Assembly (NCBI GenBank): GCA_028583605.1
Contig: CM053331.1
Span: 35,232,783 to 35,296,782, forward strand
Direction of reading: 5' to 3'
Source: Dastarcus helophoroides
Taxonomy: Eukaryota > Arthropoda > Insecta > Coleoptera > Bothrideridae
Length of the DNA: 64,000 nucleotides
The stretch's first letter is position 1; each line of letters opens with the position of its first letter. The notes under the pieces are model-generated. The model did not search any database, was not told where the DNA came from, and saw only the letters and a list, made by a program, of their open reading frames with translations. Positions 46,608 to 58,760 of the stretch are shown here, one piece after another. The translations under genes and the position numbers were made by a program.

Positions 46608-47830
46608 TAATATTCGATCAAAACAGACAACAAAAGAACGAACGATGATAAATTAAGTGTGCCAGACACGTACTTATTTCCCAACTTTGAAGCTTCCAAA
46701 AGTTCTCAACTTTAAGGTCCAATAAAAAGTAAAAAATCTCGTTACGAAGAAATAAACCGAAGGATTAGATTTCGTGCTACTTTGTAGAGTTCGTAGCTTT
46801 TTTAACTTTCTACTGGAGATTTGATCATGATTGACTAGCGACCATTAGTGTAATATTGACTTTTTGACTAAAAAGGTGAATTTTGTGAAATATTTTAATT
46901 CATTCTTAGTTAGTCGATCATTTTGTCCAATGGCAGTTACCGCATAAGTTTTTTTTAGTTATGTAGACCCGCTCTGAAAAGTAGTTCTGTTTAAGCAGGA
47001 GAAGCTAGGTAAACTAGGCCAGAAATCGAAAATTCCAGGAAAAACTCGAAAATTCAAAAGATAACGAAAAAATGTCAAAATTTCTAATTTTTGAAATTTT
47101 TCTGTTAATTTTTAATTTTTCCTGATACGTCGAAAAATTTGCAATCAAAACTTTAAATAATAATGGAACATTTTATATTCAAGTTTTTTTTTAATGCTAT
47201 CTCACATTTTTACGTTTTTTAAACTTCAGCTTTGCTCGATTTTTTTGTTGTTAAATATGTCGTCTCTTTTTGTTTTTTGACTGTTATCGAAAATTTGGAG
47301 TCATTTCAGAATGTTAACTTTTTAATAATTGAAGAATCCAATTTTCATTTAAAATTTTCGACCTATTTTAAAAATTTCGAGGTTTTTTTTCGAAAATATC
47401 AAAATTTTAAACTATGCGCGAAAAAGTAAATGAAGATCAAGTTATTTTGCTCCCACTGGGGCCTCTTGCATTTGCATGTTGCAAGTTAAACTTAAACGTA
47501 CACCTTCTATGCGCTGAATAATAAAGGCATTAGGTGGCTCATTTAATAGAGAATAAGAGGCCATTTACAGTACTACGACTGACACGTCATCGGCCTGGAA
47601 AACTTTGATTTTGCACACCATCAGGAAACCAATGAAGAGCATAGAGACAACCGACGGCATTAACCCCCAACGACTGTGGCACTCTTTTCATCGACGAGAA
47701 ACCATGGCAACCTGTTGATGGGGATTGTTAACCTGACCCACCCATCATTTATTCGAATTATGAGCGGCTCTGGGGTGGCGGCAAGCCTATTCCGTTTAAT
47801 TTCTTTTATGGCGGTGGCTATAAATACACT
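46608..47830. other. Upstream region of the GPCR gene
   Basis: This probably holds 5' non-coding sequence of the receptor gene. The segment 47040-47430 is filler. The segment 47440-47830 is of higher GC and lacks the window's repeats; it could be a promoter or upstream exon, but no coding function is recognised. It continues beyond the hAT-like insertion at 51297. Confidence 0.4.
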
Positions 47831-47838
47831 CGAACTAA

Positions 47839-50800
47839 CAGGGGCGGCCTTAGCCATTGCGAGGCTCCGGGCGGGTAGATCTTTAAGAGGCCCTCGTCTT
47901 TGTGGAATTAGGAAGTTTCCACTTGTCAAAAGTACTACTAATTTTAACGTTACGTGATAGTATAAAATAAACTTAAAAAAATGCGTAAGAATTATTTCAA
48001 TATCTTTAAATTTGAATAAGTTATTGCACTTTAAAGTATTTATGGTACAGGCGACTCCGTAAATGTTGTGTGACGTCACTAGGCAGGACCCGACTTGCCC
48101 CCCACCGAAAATTCATATTGAACTGAGGAGACTTTCTCTAAAAAATTTCCATTCGACAAAAGTCGTCCTTCTTTAAGCTATTGATATTTTCTCGAAATTT
48201 CGACTTATTTCACGAAATTCGTCTTTTTTCATAAATTTCTTTGGAAATTTCAAATGTATTCCTAAAATTCGATTTATTTTATCAGAATCCAACTTAACTA
48301 AAAATTTCGAATTTTTATCTCAAAATTCATCGTTTTATTTTTCGAAATTCTATCATTTCTCAAAATTAGTTTTTTCCGGAAACTTCGACTTCTCTTTAAA
48401 CTTTGATTTTCTGAAAATTTCGACTTTTTTTATCAAAATTTACCCTTTTGTTTAAAACTTGATAGATTTTTTGATAACAATATTTATCTGGAAATTTTTG
48501 TAATGGCTTTTTTAGAAATTTTGTAAAAAGACAAAAATTCCGAGAAAATTTCCCCTGGAATGGGGAAATACAACTTGTTTCTCAAAATTTCGACGATTAT
48601 TTCAATATTGGACATTTTCTGACTCAGGGTAGGGCAGAACAGGGCGCATGTCTGCCTCTGATTCAAGCGCTCAAGAGAAAAATCTAGAAATTACATTTTT
48701 CTCAAAATTTGTCCTTTTTCCAAAATTTCGACAAAATTTGACTCTCTCTGAAGAATTTCGAGTGTTTACTAAATTTTGACTTTTTTCTCAAAATTTCGAT
48801 CTTTTTTTTGTTTTTCAAGGGAAAAAATCGAAATTTCCAAAAAAAAACAAATTTAGAAAAATCGAAACTTTGATATTTTTCTTAAAATCCGCCTTTTTCC
48901 GCAAATTTAAAATTATCCTGAAATCCCATCCTGTATGGTCCTGGAAAACTGAATATTTTTCCTGGAAATTCGTATCTTCCTTAAAATTTTGACTTTTTTT
49001 TCAAGACTCGTTTTTTTCCACAAACGGACTACTATTCTCAAAGTTGCACTTTTTCCTTAAGTTTAAATTTTTTCTGGAAAATTTCGATCTTTGATGCTTC
49101 ATTTGGTAATTTTTCTAGAAATGTCGACTGCTTTTCAGAGATTTCGTTTTTTTTAATTCCTTTATTTTTATTAACATCGGATTTTTCTGAAGATTTTGAT
49201 CATTTGGAATTTGATTTTTCAGAACTTTTAACAGGTTTCTTAAATTTTGCCTTTTTCCCGATATTTTTATATCAAAATTCGATATTCAACTTTGCTAAAA
49301 ATTTTGAATTTCTCTTAAAATTAGTTTAATTTCGTCTTTTCAGAAATTTCGATTTTATTCTCAAAATTTCACTTTTTGGGCTTTTCTTTCGGAAATCATT
49401 TTTTCTATCAAAATTAGACCACTTTTCTGAATATTTGTCTTTGCTTTGAATTTTGACTTTTTTAAATTTGATTAGAAATTTCATCTTCATATTTCGCCTT
49501 ATTTTCGAAATATTGACTTTTATTTCATGCCATGTTTTAGTTTCGGGAACTTTCTGGACTTTTTCCTCGAAATTGGCTTTTCCTTTAAATTTCAGTTTTC
49601 TCGAAATTCGTCTGTTTTCTCTAAATTAGGTCGGCATATTATCAAAAATTAAAAATGTTGCGAAAAATATTTTTAGATAATTTCGAGAAAAAGATTTCTT
49701 GTACATTCAATTTCTTTATTGAAATTTAAACATTGTATCAAAATTAGAATAAAAAAAGTAAACATTTCGAGAAAAGCGTTTTTGGAAATTGCAAATTTTT
49801 TCACAACATTTGGTCTTTTGAAATATTTTGGCATATTTAGAAATTTCGAGTTCTTCTGAAAGGTTGGGTTTTTATTCAATTTCGGTTTTCTAAAAAATCC
49901 TTTCCCAAAATAGGATTTTTTCAAAAAAATTGGTCACTTTGAAAATTACGACTTTATTCTACATTTTTCTCTCAAAATTAAACTTTCATTTTTTTAATAT
50001 TCGTTTTTTTTCTGATTTTTTTTTCAAATTTAAGTTTCCGAAAATTACATGTTTCTCAAAAGTTGTCTTATTCTGGAAATTTTGATTCGTACTAGAAATA
50101 GGGATGTTTTATGCTTCTGAAAATTTCCGTTTACAGTGAACATTTTTTTTTAAATTTCCAACTTTTTTTAAAAATTACATCTTTTTTCACAAAATTCCAT
50201 CTTTAAAAATATAATTCTTTCGAATTTTTAACAATTTTTGAGATTTTTCGAAAGGTTAGAATTTTATTTTAAACACGAATTTCTAAACATTCCAACTTTT
50301 TCCGAAAATTCGTTTTCCTCGTCTCTTTCAAAATTAAAATTTCTCTTGAAAAGGTTCCCTTTTCTTTAAGAGATTTCAACCTTTTTCTCGACATTTCGAC
50401 GGTATTTTTTAAAATCGTTATTTTTTGAAATCTTTGAAATTTGGATAGTTTTTAAAATTTGTCGAAAGGATCAGTTTTTATTTTAGATTCAATTTTCTGA
50501 CTGTTTTCGCAAAGTTCGAGTCTATTTCCAAATTTCTAAGTTAATCTGAAAATTCGATTACTCGCTTCATGTAGTTAAATGAAAATATACATATACTCGG
50601 AACGTTTTCCGGTTTTCTTTTTTTATCAATTTTTCAAAATGATTCTTGCCCCTCCCTGAACTAAATCATGCCTACGCTTATGAATTTCAATGACGATGCT
50701 TGACTAGAAATGCAAAGACATAAATAAATATATTTGGACTTTTAAAATTGTTTATTGGAAACTAAAAACAAAGATTTTTTTTGGTGGAGCAGACCGGTCC

Positions 50801-51288
50801 TTGGGTATCTTCAAAAAAATCCTTCTTGGCTTCAGGGGATAAGTTTTGTCCTTCAATGTTTAAACAGAAAGATAACAAACTATTAATTATGATAAATAAG
50901 GTGCATTAATGTCTTAAAAGGATCAGGGATTTAGAAATGACGACGACTGCTCTAATATAAAAGCATAATCCGATGACAGTTGACAGCTGAAATAAAACAC
51001 GGGAATTCCCCGAATCGTAAACACGAAGAAAATGGAGTACTATCAGATTTTGTTTAGCCCCTACAGTTGGCAGCACTTGTGATACTGATACGAAATTTCG
51101 TCAGTGTGAAAGAGAAGGAAAAGAACATTCATTGGAGCGAATGAGACAGATATCAGCGCGATAACTACCACGCAAGGGAGCAGCGAGTCCACATTAGAAT
51201 TCGTGCTATTGCGCGAGTGCGCGAGGCCCCCTACAAGAGCGAGGCCCCGGGCGGTTGCCCTGCTTGCCATCCCCAAAGACCGCCCCAG
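47839..51288. mobile_element. Non-autonomous hAT-like element 3 carrying filler (3.45 kb)
   Basis: The left end CAGGGGCGGCCTTAGCC and inverted right end CTGGGGCGGTCTTTGG are flanked by perfect 8-bp repeats CGAACTAA (47831-47838 and 51289-51296). The outer 100-200 bases are GC-richer. The interior (48120-50660) is degenerate TTTCGACTTTTT filler that aligns in order with the blocks at 55.8-58.6 and 61.5-63.7 kb, but lacks the palindromic element they carry at one point. A half palindromic element sits at 50775-50857. There is no transposase. Confidence 0.88.
50775..50857. repeat. Half copy of palindromic element family
   Basis: The outer end TTTTTTGGTGGAGCAGACCG, then GTCCTTGGGTATCTTCAAAA, and one arm CTTCAGGGGATAAGTTTTGT. 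It lies inside hAT-like element 3. Confidence 0.65.
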
Positions 51289-51296
51289 CGAACTAA

Positions 51297-51600
51297 AACT
51301 GGTGAATATTACGATTTTTTGTCACCAATTTACCACTACAAAGGGACCATATGACGTTTTTTATTTAAATAGGGTCTAGCATATAATTTCTCTTGTAGGA
51401 AAATATCGAGTGTTATTACTTTTATTTTTAAGTTTAATCCACTCGCAAAGGGTAACAAAGGGTTTTCAAACCACTGCGAGTAGGATGCGGAAATAAAAAA
51501 AGATGAACCGGCTTCTTAAACAAGGATAGGTTGTAATTTTTGGGGAAATTCCTTTGGGTAACAAATTTCATAACTTGGAAATTCTATAAAAAAAAAAAGA
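51297..51600. other. Spacer with short repeated motif
   Basis: It continues the host sequence left of element 3. At 51427-51459 it holds the T-rich motif ending in CCACTCGCAAAGGGTAAC, which also occurs at 4252 and 11331. No gene is present. Confidence 0.45.
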
Positions 51601-54600
51601 GTCTCCGTAGACAGAAGTCTGCATAGGAATTTGCTGTCTCCGACTGTCTAGTAGGCCTCAAGAATCTTGCCCTTGGGGGGATCAATCCTATTAGTTACTG
51701 CCAGCTTCTCCCATGATAGTACTTGTAGAAAAGAAACAAGTCACCAACCATACGCCTGTGCTCTAGTGTTTCAAGAAAATCGGTCAGATTCTGGTCATCA
51801 ATTAGGCGAATCGCTCTTCTTTGAATTGAATCCAATAGAGCTAAAGTGTGTTTTGGGGCTGAAATCCAAACATGAGAACCGTATTGGCTAGTGTTGCCCT
51901 AACTTGTGCTTTGTGTAGTGTTAATAACTGATGAGATGTGAAGTACTTTTTAGCTCTAAAAAGAAAGCCTAGCTTCTGAGAGGCGGATTTGGCAATGGTG
52001 GGCACATGATCGTCCCAAAACAAGTTAGTGCTCGCATTCACTCCTAGGATAGATTAGATCCCATCGGAAGGATTTTACCGTCCATTAGTATGTTTGTTGC
52101 ATTATCCCTTGACGTTTTCTTAGAGAAAACCCCGGCCTGAGTTTTTGAAGCGTTGAAGTCGACCAAATTGTTCTTACACCATTCCAGAATAATCTCGAGA
52201 TCTCGATTAATCGTCTGTATCTGCTGTTACCTTAGTCCAGGGGTTCCCAACCTTTTTGTACTCTAGAGCGCATTCTAAAATATCGGTAGAGTGGCGGGCA
52301 CCACCTATTTTTAATCTACAAACTCCTTCCATAACTTCTCATTTTCCCATAATTTATTTTCTTATATTCATAATTTGTAAATAAATAATAAACAAAAATG
52401 TTTCAAAATAATAAATTATTATTCAAATTTCATACACACGGAGAAATGTATTTGCAAAACGTAAACAAAGTAAACAAAAAACAAATAAGAAAACATTTTA
52501 TAAAAAATATAATATCAATAAAATATAATATCAATATGTCAATGTGATCTTTGATATTGCATATTATTGGCCAGTGCTTCATAATTAGGAGAGTATGACG
52601 ATAATCCTGCTAGCAAACAATCATAAAGATGCTCATCGGTGAGTCGAGATCTATATCTTGATTTTATTAAGTTCATGTTTGAAAACAATGATTCGCATAC
52701 ATATGTCGAACCGAAAAATGATTCAATTTTATATGCCGCTTTTTTCAAAAATGGAAACTTTTCTCTGTCCACTGTATTCCAAAAGTCCTCTGATATTAAG
52801 AATTTTAGCAAAATAAACCTAGGCACTCAAAAAAATGTAAACTCTAACAAATAAGTAAAAATAATTCACATTTTTAATTAATGTTTATGAAAAAATTCTG
52901 TCGAATAGTGGCGAGCACATACGAATCGTTCCGCGCACGCCATGGTGCCCGCGGGCACAAGGTTGGGAACCTCTGCCTTAGTCTATCTGAAGCAGCGATA
53001 GATAATGGTTTGTGTCGGAGAAAAAATATGACACAAGGTTACTATCATCTACGTAACTGTATATAGGATTGGAAGTTGAAGCTAAGAGATCGTTTATATG
53101 TAACAGAAATAGAGTAGGAGACAGAAAACGACCCATGAGGCACCCCTGCGTTAATCACAAATGTCTCGGATGAGATGCCATCGACGACGACCTGAAGAGA
53201 TCTGTCAGTGAGAAAATTGGATATCAAATGACAGAGTCCAGGAGGAAGACCATAAGATGTTAATTTGGCGAGAAGAGATCGGTCCCAGACTCTGTAGAAG
53301 GCCTTTGAGATGTCCAATGCCACAATTCTAGTCTCACCATGTTTTTCCATAGCTGAGTTACAGATATGAGTAACATATGCCAGTAGATCGCGAGTGGAAC
53401 GTTGTTGTCTAAAACCGTATTGCCTGTCGGAGATGATTCTATTTTCCTCCAGATATTTGAGAATCTCGATGTTGATAACCTTTTCTATCACTTTAAATCT
53501 AACGGATAACAAAGATATAGGGCGGTAGTTGTTAGCCAGATTCCTTTTTCCCTTTTTAGGAACAGGCTGCTCTCTAGCAGATTTCCAAATGTTAGGGAAT
53601 ACACTTTTGTTGTAAGAGAGTGTGAACAATTTGCTTAGGATAGGAGTCAACTCTGGGGCGCACTTCTTAAGAACAATAGCGGGAATACCATCAAGGCCAG
53701 AAGCTTTCGAGGTGTCGCCAGCTCAAAGAGAATCTTCCTAGTTGTGCGTTGTCTGAAAACAACTTCAGCCGCATCAATGTGCCAACCTTAGGAAGAATAG
53801 GAGATTCTGCATTTTGAGAATCAAGATTGGAATTTTTACCAAACATTAAGGCTAACATGTCAGCTTTTTCCTTGGAGGCAGTAGCAATATTGCTATTTTC
53901 ATCGAGTAAAGGTGGAAAATTTGAAGGTGTAAAATTCTTTCCAATCGACTTTGCAAATCCCCAAAAAGACCTGGAACCGTTCGGACAGTTGATATGCCTC
54001 TGACGCATTTTACGATCGAAATCACCTTTTGCCTCGTCAATAACCTGTTTACAAGAATTTCGTGCATTTATAAATATGGTCCGAGTCTCGACTCAGTGCG
54101 CGATTTTTGCAGGAGACAGCCCAATCACATTTTTTACTGAACCAAGATTTACTGGAGGCAGACTTCTTTTGGGAGTGAGGAATTGAGCATTCAATACCAA
54201 TCAGGATAGTTTCCGTGATGGATTCAGCGACTAAGGAAGGGTTGTCTGAGTTAAAGCAGATTTCCTTCCAGGGGAAAGATGCAAAGAATTCTGTTAGTTC
54301 TTCCCAGTTTGCAGTTAAAGTGCCAAACCCTACGGGACTGTCTGGGAAGGAGGCGGTATATGAAGCGAGCGAGAGGCTGCTACAAGCTTGTGATCCGAAT
54401 TTCCAAGCGATGATGTCACAGAGATTTTATACGAATTTGGTGAATTTGTAAGGAAAGGTCGACTAGATTAGGTTGATGGGTATTTACATCAGGAATTCTT
54501 GTGGGTTCCTCAACTAATTGCGATAGTCCACAAGTGATAGCGAAAGCCTCTGCCATCCTTCCTGGGCCGTCAGTTCGGAACTGATGTGTCTGAGAAATTG
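51601..54600 (-). pseudogene. Inactivated jockey/CR1-like LINE (end of endonuclease, RT, 3' part)
   Basis: Read on the minus strand, the first part (about 54570-54330) gives endonuclease C-terminal phrases such as GRMAEAFAITCGLSQLV and, in another frame, GNSDHKLV. A linker (54067-53691) and the RT (53650 onward) follow, with NNYRPISLLS, YGFRQQRSTRDLL, ALDISKAF and NAGVPHG. The catalytic YVDD box is read in a shifted frame near 53050. Beyond a nested hAT remnant (52238-52975), the 3' part has NASKTQAGVF and a KLGFLFRAKKYF segment (52041-51841). Several frameshifts and stops make it inactive. The 5' end is truncated. The clade cannot be fixed by eye. Confidence 0.85.
52238..52975 (-). mobile_element. 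hAT remnant nested in the LINE, with C-terminal transposase fragment
   Basis: The ends CAGGGGTTCCCAACCTT and, inverted, CAGAGGTTCCCAACCTTGTG are flanked by perfect 8-bp repeats CCTTAGTC (52230-52237 and 52976-52983). A minus-strand frame (52826-52539) encodes the last ~95 residues of an hAT transposase. The dimerisation region is recognisable by FPFLKKAAYKI, FFGSTYVCESLFSNMN and YRSRLTDEHL. The N-terminal catalytic part is deleted, so it is non-autonomous. It splits the LINE just downstream of its YVDD box. Confidence 0.93.
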
Positions 54601-55660
54601 CTTTGTTCGTTTTTTAACAAATTATTATCCAGTCAATATCCGTTAACACTCATATATCCAAGGTGAAAAAAATAAGTTTTTTAATAACACATTTGAATTC
54701 TACCTCCACTTGTACCCCACGAAAGGCGAGTGACCCAATCAGGTGACAAATTATATTTATTGTCTACTTCCCAAGTTTGATTTTCTCGCTAATGCCCCAT
54801 AATTAACTTGCCATTTACCCTCGATAACGCCAAATTTTTTTATAATGTTGGAACCGTCTATCCTGCGATTTTAGAGCCACAAAACAAGGCCCCGAATCCG
54901 TCACAGATGTTGAAAGTCATAACGAATTTAAATGTGTTATAATTAGACATTTTGTCGTAAACAATGCATCTATGCCGACATTACTTTCAGTTAATGTAAG
55001 CAAACTTCAAGCACTAAAATAGACGTTTTAAGTTGTATGTCTCAAAGGGCCCAGGACCATCTCCTGTCGTGATGTATTTCATTTACTTGTTTATTTTTTG
55101 CACGCACAATTTAAATTTAGATAACCAGCCTATTGATTATATAAGAAGCGGGGAAGAAAATTGATTAAATTTTGGGCAACCTTTTTTTTCTATATTTAGC
55201 TCTCGTTATAGATTCAGCCGAAATTTTTCATCCTGAATCAAAAACTGCGACGTTCGGTGGGGGTCGATTAACGACCTTCGTTGTATAATTGAAAAAAGCT
55301 GTCTAATCCCACTGATTCCATTTCGATTAACGCCTGCAGATTATCGCAATCTAATTAATTCTGAGTAATATGGCAAATTGCTCTATTTGACATGATGTTA
55401 AACTTATCTTAGATCTGTACTACCGCCATCGCCGTCGGTGGCGAATTACATCGAACGATTTCACATGCAATATGCATGCATTCGGTCGTAATGAACTTTT
55501 CAGCACTGTGGGTCACGAAAAATAAAGCATTTCCTCAGGTCGAGTACACATTAAGTATTCGTGCGACCCGTCATTTGGCATGCGATGAAAGGAGTCTAAG
55601 GACTTGTTTTTGTCGAATAATTCCTTTATCCTTGAGAGCTTGCATTTTAAAATAAAGTTC
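54601..55660. other. Low-repeat island
   Basis: About 1 kb of non-coding-looking sequence has moderate GC and none of the window's repeat families. No convincing exon is present. It may be ancestral single-copy DNA with regulatory content. Confidence 0.4.
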
Positions 55661-55699
55661 ATTGTCAGGGGATTTACATAATTTTGCTTTCACGCATAA

Positions 55700-56505
55700 A
55701 ATTCATTTCTGTTGTACTGGTAACTTTAGCAAAACGACAAAATTCGAGTTTAATCAAAATATCGACTTGAAGAAGATACGTTTTTTTCTTAAAATTCTAA
55801 CCTTTTTCATAAACAACTATTCTCAAAATTGCACTTTTTTCACAACATTTGACTTTCTCCGATGAAGTTAGACCTTTTTCCCATACTTTGAAGTTTTTCT
55901 AGAAATTTTAACTGCTTTCTCGACTTTTTGCGTTTTCTTCTTTACTTGTTTCGTTATTTTTCGTAACATCGAGTTTTACTTAAGATTTTTATCTCAATCT
56001 GGCCACAGAGAGTTTGTCTTTTTGTGGAAATTTTTATTTTTATCTGAAAATTCGCTCTTTAACTTTTCTGTAAATTTCGGCTTTTTCTTGGAAAATTAGT
56101 TTAAATTCGACTTTTTCAAAATTTCGACTTTATTCTCGAAATTCTACTTTTTGGGCTCTTCTTTCGAAAATCGGTTTTCTGTCAGAATTTCACCACTTTT
56201 CTTAATGTAGGTCTTTTTTTTAATTTCGACTTTTTAAAAATTGGCTCCGAAAATTCCCATTTGTATCCCGAAAATTCGTTTTCGTTTTAGTTTCTGGAAA
56301 TATGGACTTTTTCCTCAAAATTAGCTTTTCCTTGAAATTTTGGTTCGAAATTCGTTTAATTTCTCTAAATTGGATCGTCATGTTATCAAAAAGCAAAAAT
56401 GTTGAGAAAAATATGTTTGGGAAATTTCGAGAAAATGATTTCTTGTAAATTCTTTGCCCAAATTTAAATATTACGTCAAAGTTGAATTAAAGAGATAAGA
56501 AATTC
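55700..56505. repeat. Degenerate filler block A
   Basis: It aligns in order with block B (56760-57633) and block C (61776-62663). The three share GTTTCGTTATTTTTCGTAAC, ATTTTTATCTCAATCTG, GTCATGTTATCAAAAAGCAA and ATTACGTCAAAGTTGAATTA. No gene is present. Confidence 0.7.
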
Positions 56506-56510
56506 GAGAA

Positions 56511-56747
56511 TTGATATATAAATCTTGTCCCATGAAACCAATAAAGATTAAAAAACACAACAAAGGTTGCTCTAACGCGTTTCGATAGCCAAGCTGTCAT
56601 CTTCAGAAACATATAGTATCTTTCTGAAGATGATACCTTGGCTACTGAAACGCGTTAGAGCAACCTTTGTTATGTTTTTTAATCCTTTTTGGTTTAGGGG
56701 ACAAGAAATTTCAATTTTTGAAGATAACCAAGATAACCACCAAAATT
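56511..56747. repeat. Palindromic element with full 45-bp core hairpin
   Basis: The core CAACAAAGGTTGCTCTAACG and CGTTTCGATAGCCAAGCTGT continue to CATCTTCAG and are mirrored after a short loop (about 56606-56662). The outer arms are TTGTCCCATGAAACCAATAA and its partner. The total palindrome spans about 200 bases. Confidence 0.88.
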
Positions 56748-56759
56748 CCAAGGAAAAAA

Positions 56760-57633
56760 ACTAAATTTTCAAAAATGAAAATGAACTTAAAAACTAATTG
56801 AAATGTCGATAATCATTTCAGAATCCGTCTTTTTTCGAAAAGAGTTTCAATTCAAATCCGTATGGGTTCTTGGAAATCTGAATATTTTTCAAGAAGATTC
56901 GTCTTTTTCTTAAAATTCTGATCTTTTTCATAAACGATTATTCTCAAAATTGCATTTTTTTCAAAAAATTTGACTTTCTCCGATGAATTTCGATCTTTTT
57001 CTCCATTTTTCGAAGTTTTTCTTGAAATTTCAACTGGTTTCTCGACTTTTCGCTTTTTCTTTTTTACTTGTTTCGTTATTTTTCGTAACATTGAGTTTTA
57101 CTGAAGATTTTTATCTCAATCTGACCACAGAAAGTTTGTCTTTTCGTGGAAATTTTTATTTTTATCTGAAAATTCGCTATTTAACTTTTCTGGAAATTTC
57201 GGCTTTTTCTTTCAGAATTAGTTTAAATTCGCCTTTTTCGAAATTTCGACTTTATTCTCAAAATTCCACTTTTTGGACTCTTCTTTCAAAAATCGGTTTT
57301 CCTTCAGAATTTCACCACTTTTCTTAATTAGGTCATTTTTTTTTAATTTCGACTTTTTAAAATTTGGCTTCGGAAATTTCCATTTGTATCCCAAAAATTC
57401 GTTTTCGTTTTTGTTTCTGGAAATATGGACTTTTTCCTCAAAATTAGCTTTTCCTTGAAATTTTGGTTCGAAATTCGTTTAATTTCTCTAAATTAGGATC
57501 GTCATGTTATCAAAAAGCAAAAATGTTGAGAAAAATATGTTTGGGAAATTTCGAGAAAATGATTTCTTGTAAATTCTTTGCCCAAATTTAAATATTACGT
57601 CAAAGCTGAATTAAAGAGATAAGAAATTCGAGA
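56760..57633. repeat. Degenerate filler block B, part 1
   Basis: Nearly identical by eye to 61776-62663 at an offset of about 5030. It begins with the right flank of the palindromic element. Confidence 0.8.
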
Positions 57634-58046
57634 ATTGAAATACAAATCTTGTCCCCTGAAACCAAGAAAGATTAAAAACACAACAAAGGCTGCTCTAACG
57701 CGTTTCGATAGCCAAGCTGTCGTCTTCAGGAAGATACAGTATCTTTCTGAAGATGATAGCTTGGCTATTGAAACGCGTTAGAGCAACCTTTGTTAGGTTT
57801 CTTGTCCCCTGAAACCAAGAAAGATTAAAGAACACAACAAAGGTTGCTCTAACGCGTTTCGATAGCCAAGCTGTCCTCTTCAGGAAGATACAGGATACAG
57901 CAAGATCAGGAGATCTTTCTGAAGATGACAGCTTGGCTAGTGAAACGCGTTAGAGCAACCTTTGTTATGTTCTTTAATCTGTCTTGGTTTCAGAGGACAA
58001 GAAATTTCAATTTTTGAAGATAACCAAGGACCAGTTCCTTCCACCG
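57634..58046. repeat. Two palindromic elements in tandem
   Basis: Two core hairpins lie near 57680-57800 and 57835-57970, joined by TTTCTTGTCCCCTGAAACCA. The second has an extra loop (GATACAGGATACAGCAAGAT). The outer right end is GGACCAGTTCCTTCCACCG. The same double structure is at 62664-63077. Confidence 0.88.
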
Positions 58047-58634
58047 AAAAAAAAAAGAATTTCGAGAAAAATATTTTTGTAAATTGTGATTTTTTTTCTC
58101 AAAATTCCACTCTTTCTGAATATTGCGACATTTTTCCACAAAATTCGATTCATCGGAAATATTTTGGCTTTTTTCGAATTCATAACACTTGTCGAATTTT
58201 TCCAAAAGGTTGGGTTTTTGTTTTCTAAAAATTTCGACTTCTTCCCAAAATTGGAGTTTTTCTCGAACTTTGTTTCTTTCAAAATTATTCTTAAACATTC
58301 TACCCTTTCTCTCAAAATTGAATTCTCACTTGGAAATGTTGAATTTTCTTTGAAAAATTTCGACCTTTTTCGACATTTTGAAGATATTTTAATAAATTTA
58401 TTTGTTTTAATCAGTATTTTTAATATTCGGATTTTTCTGAAAATTTCTTTTTTTTTAATTTGATTTTTCGCAAATTTCATGTCTCTAAAAATTTGTCTTA
58501 TTCTCGAAATTTTGACTTCAAAATGCTGTTTTTGGAAATTTCTACTTACAATGGAACATTTTCCCAAATTTTTGGACCATTTTTCAAAATTCTCCATTTT
58601 TCCAAAATTGTAATTTTTTTCGGTTTATTTTTTC
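58047..58634. repeat. Degenerate filler block B, part 2
   Basis: It matches 63078-63660. It is cut at 58635 by a CAGGGCTTCGAACC terminus where block C continues with CATCAATTTTTCAAAATAAT. Confidence 0.75.
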
Positions 58635-58760
58635 CAGGGCTTCGAACCGGAACTGAACCGAAAACCGGAAACCGAAAAAAACCGTTATTTCTGTCAGAAC
58701 GAAAACCATAACTGAACCGAAAAGAAAAAAACGGTTTATTTCGGTTCAGTGCAGATTTAA
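58635..58760. repeat. Orphan hAT-like terminus (CAGGGCTTCGAACC)
   Basis: CAGGGCTTCGAACCGGAACT is followed by repeated GAACCGAAAACCGG. It interrupts block B, as comparison with block C shows. The right end of the inserted element was not identified. Confidence 0.6.

Noticed and set aside
47660..48079. Minus-strand 139-codon and plus-strand 93-codon frames
   Set aside because: Both run across the boundary of hAT-like element 3 at 47839 and match no family I recognise; host sequence and transposon are mixed in them.
51061..51276. Minus-strand 71-codon frame with a hydrophobic stretch
   Set aside because: It lies within the GC-richer right end of hAT-like element 3 and has no domain or splice context.
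54215..54451. Plus-strand 78-codon frame
   Set aside because: It is antisense to the endonuclease part of the LINE.
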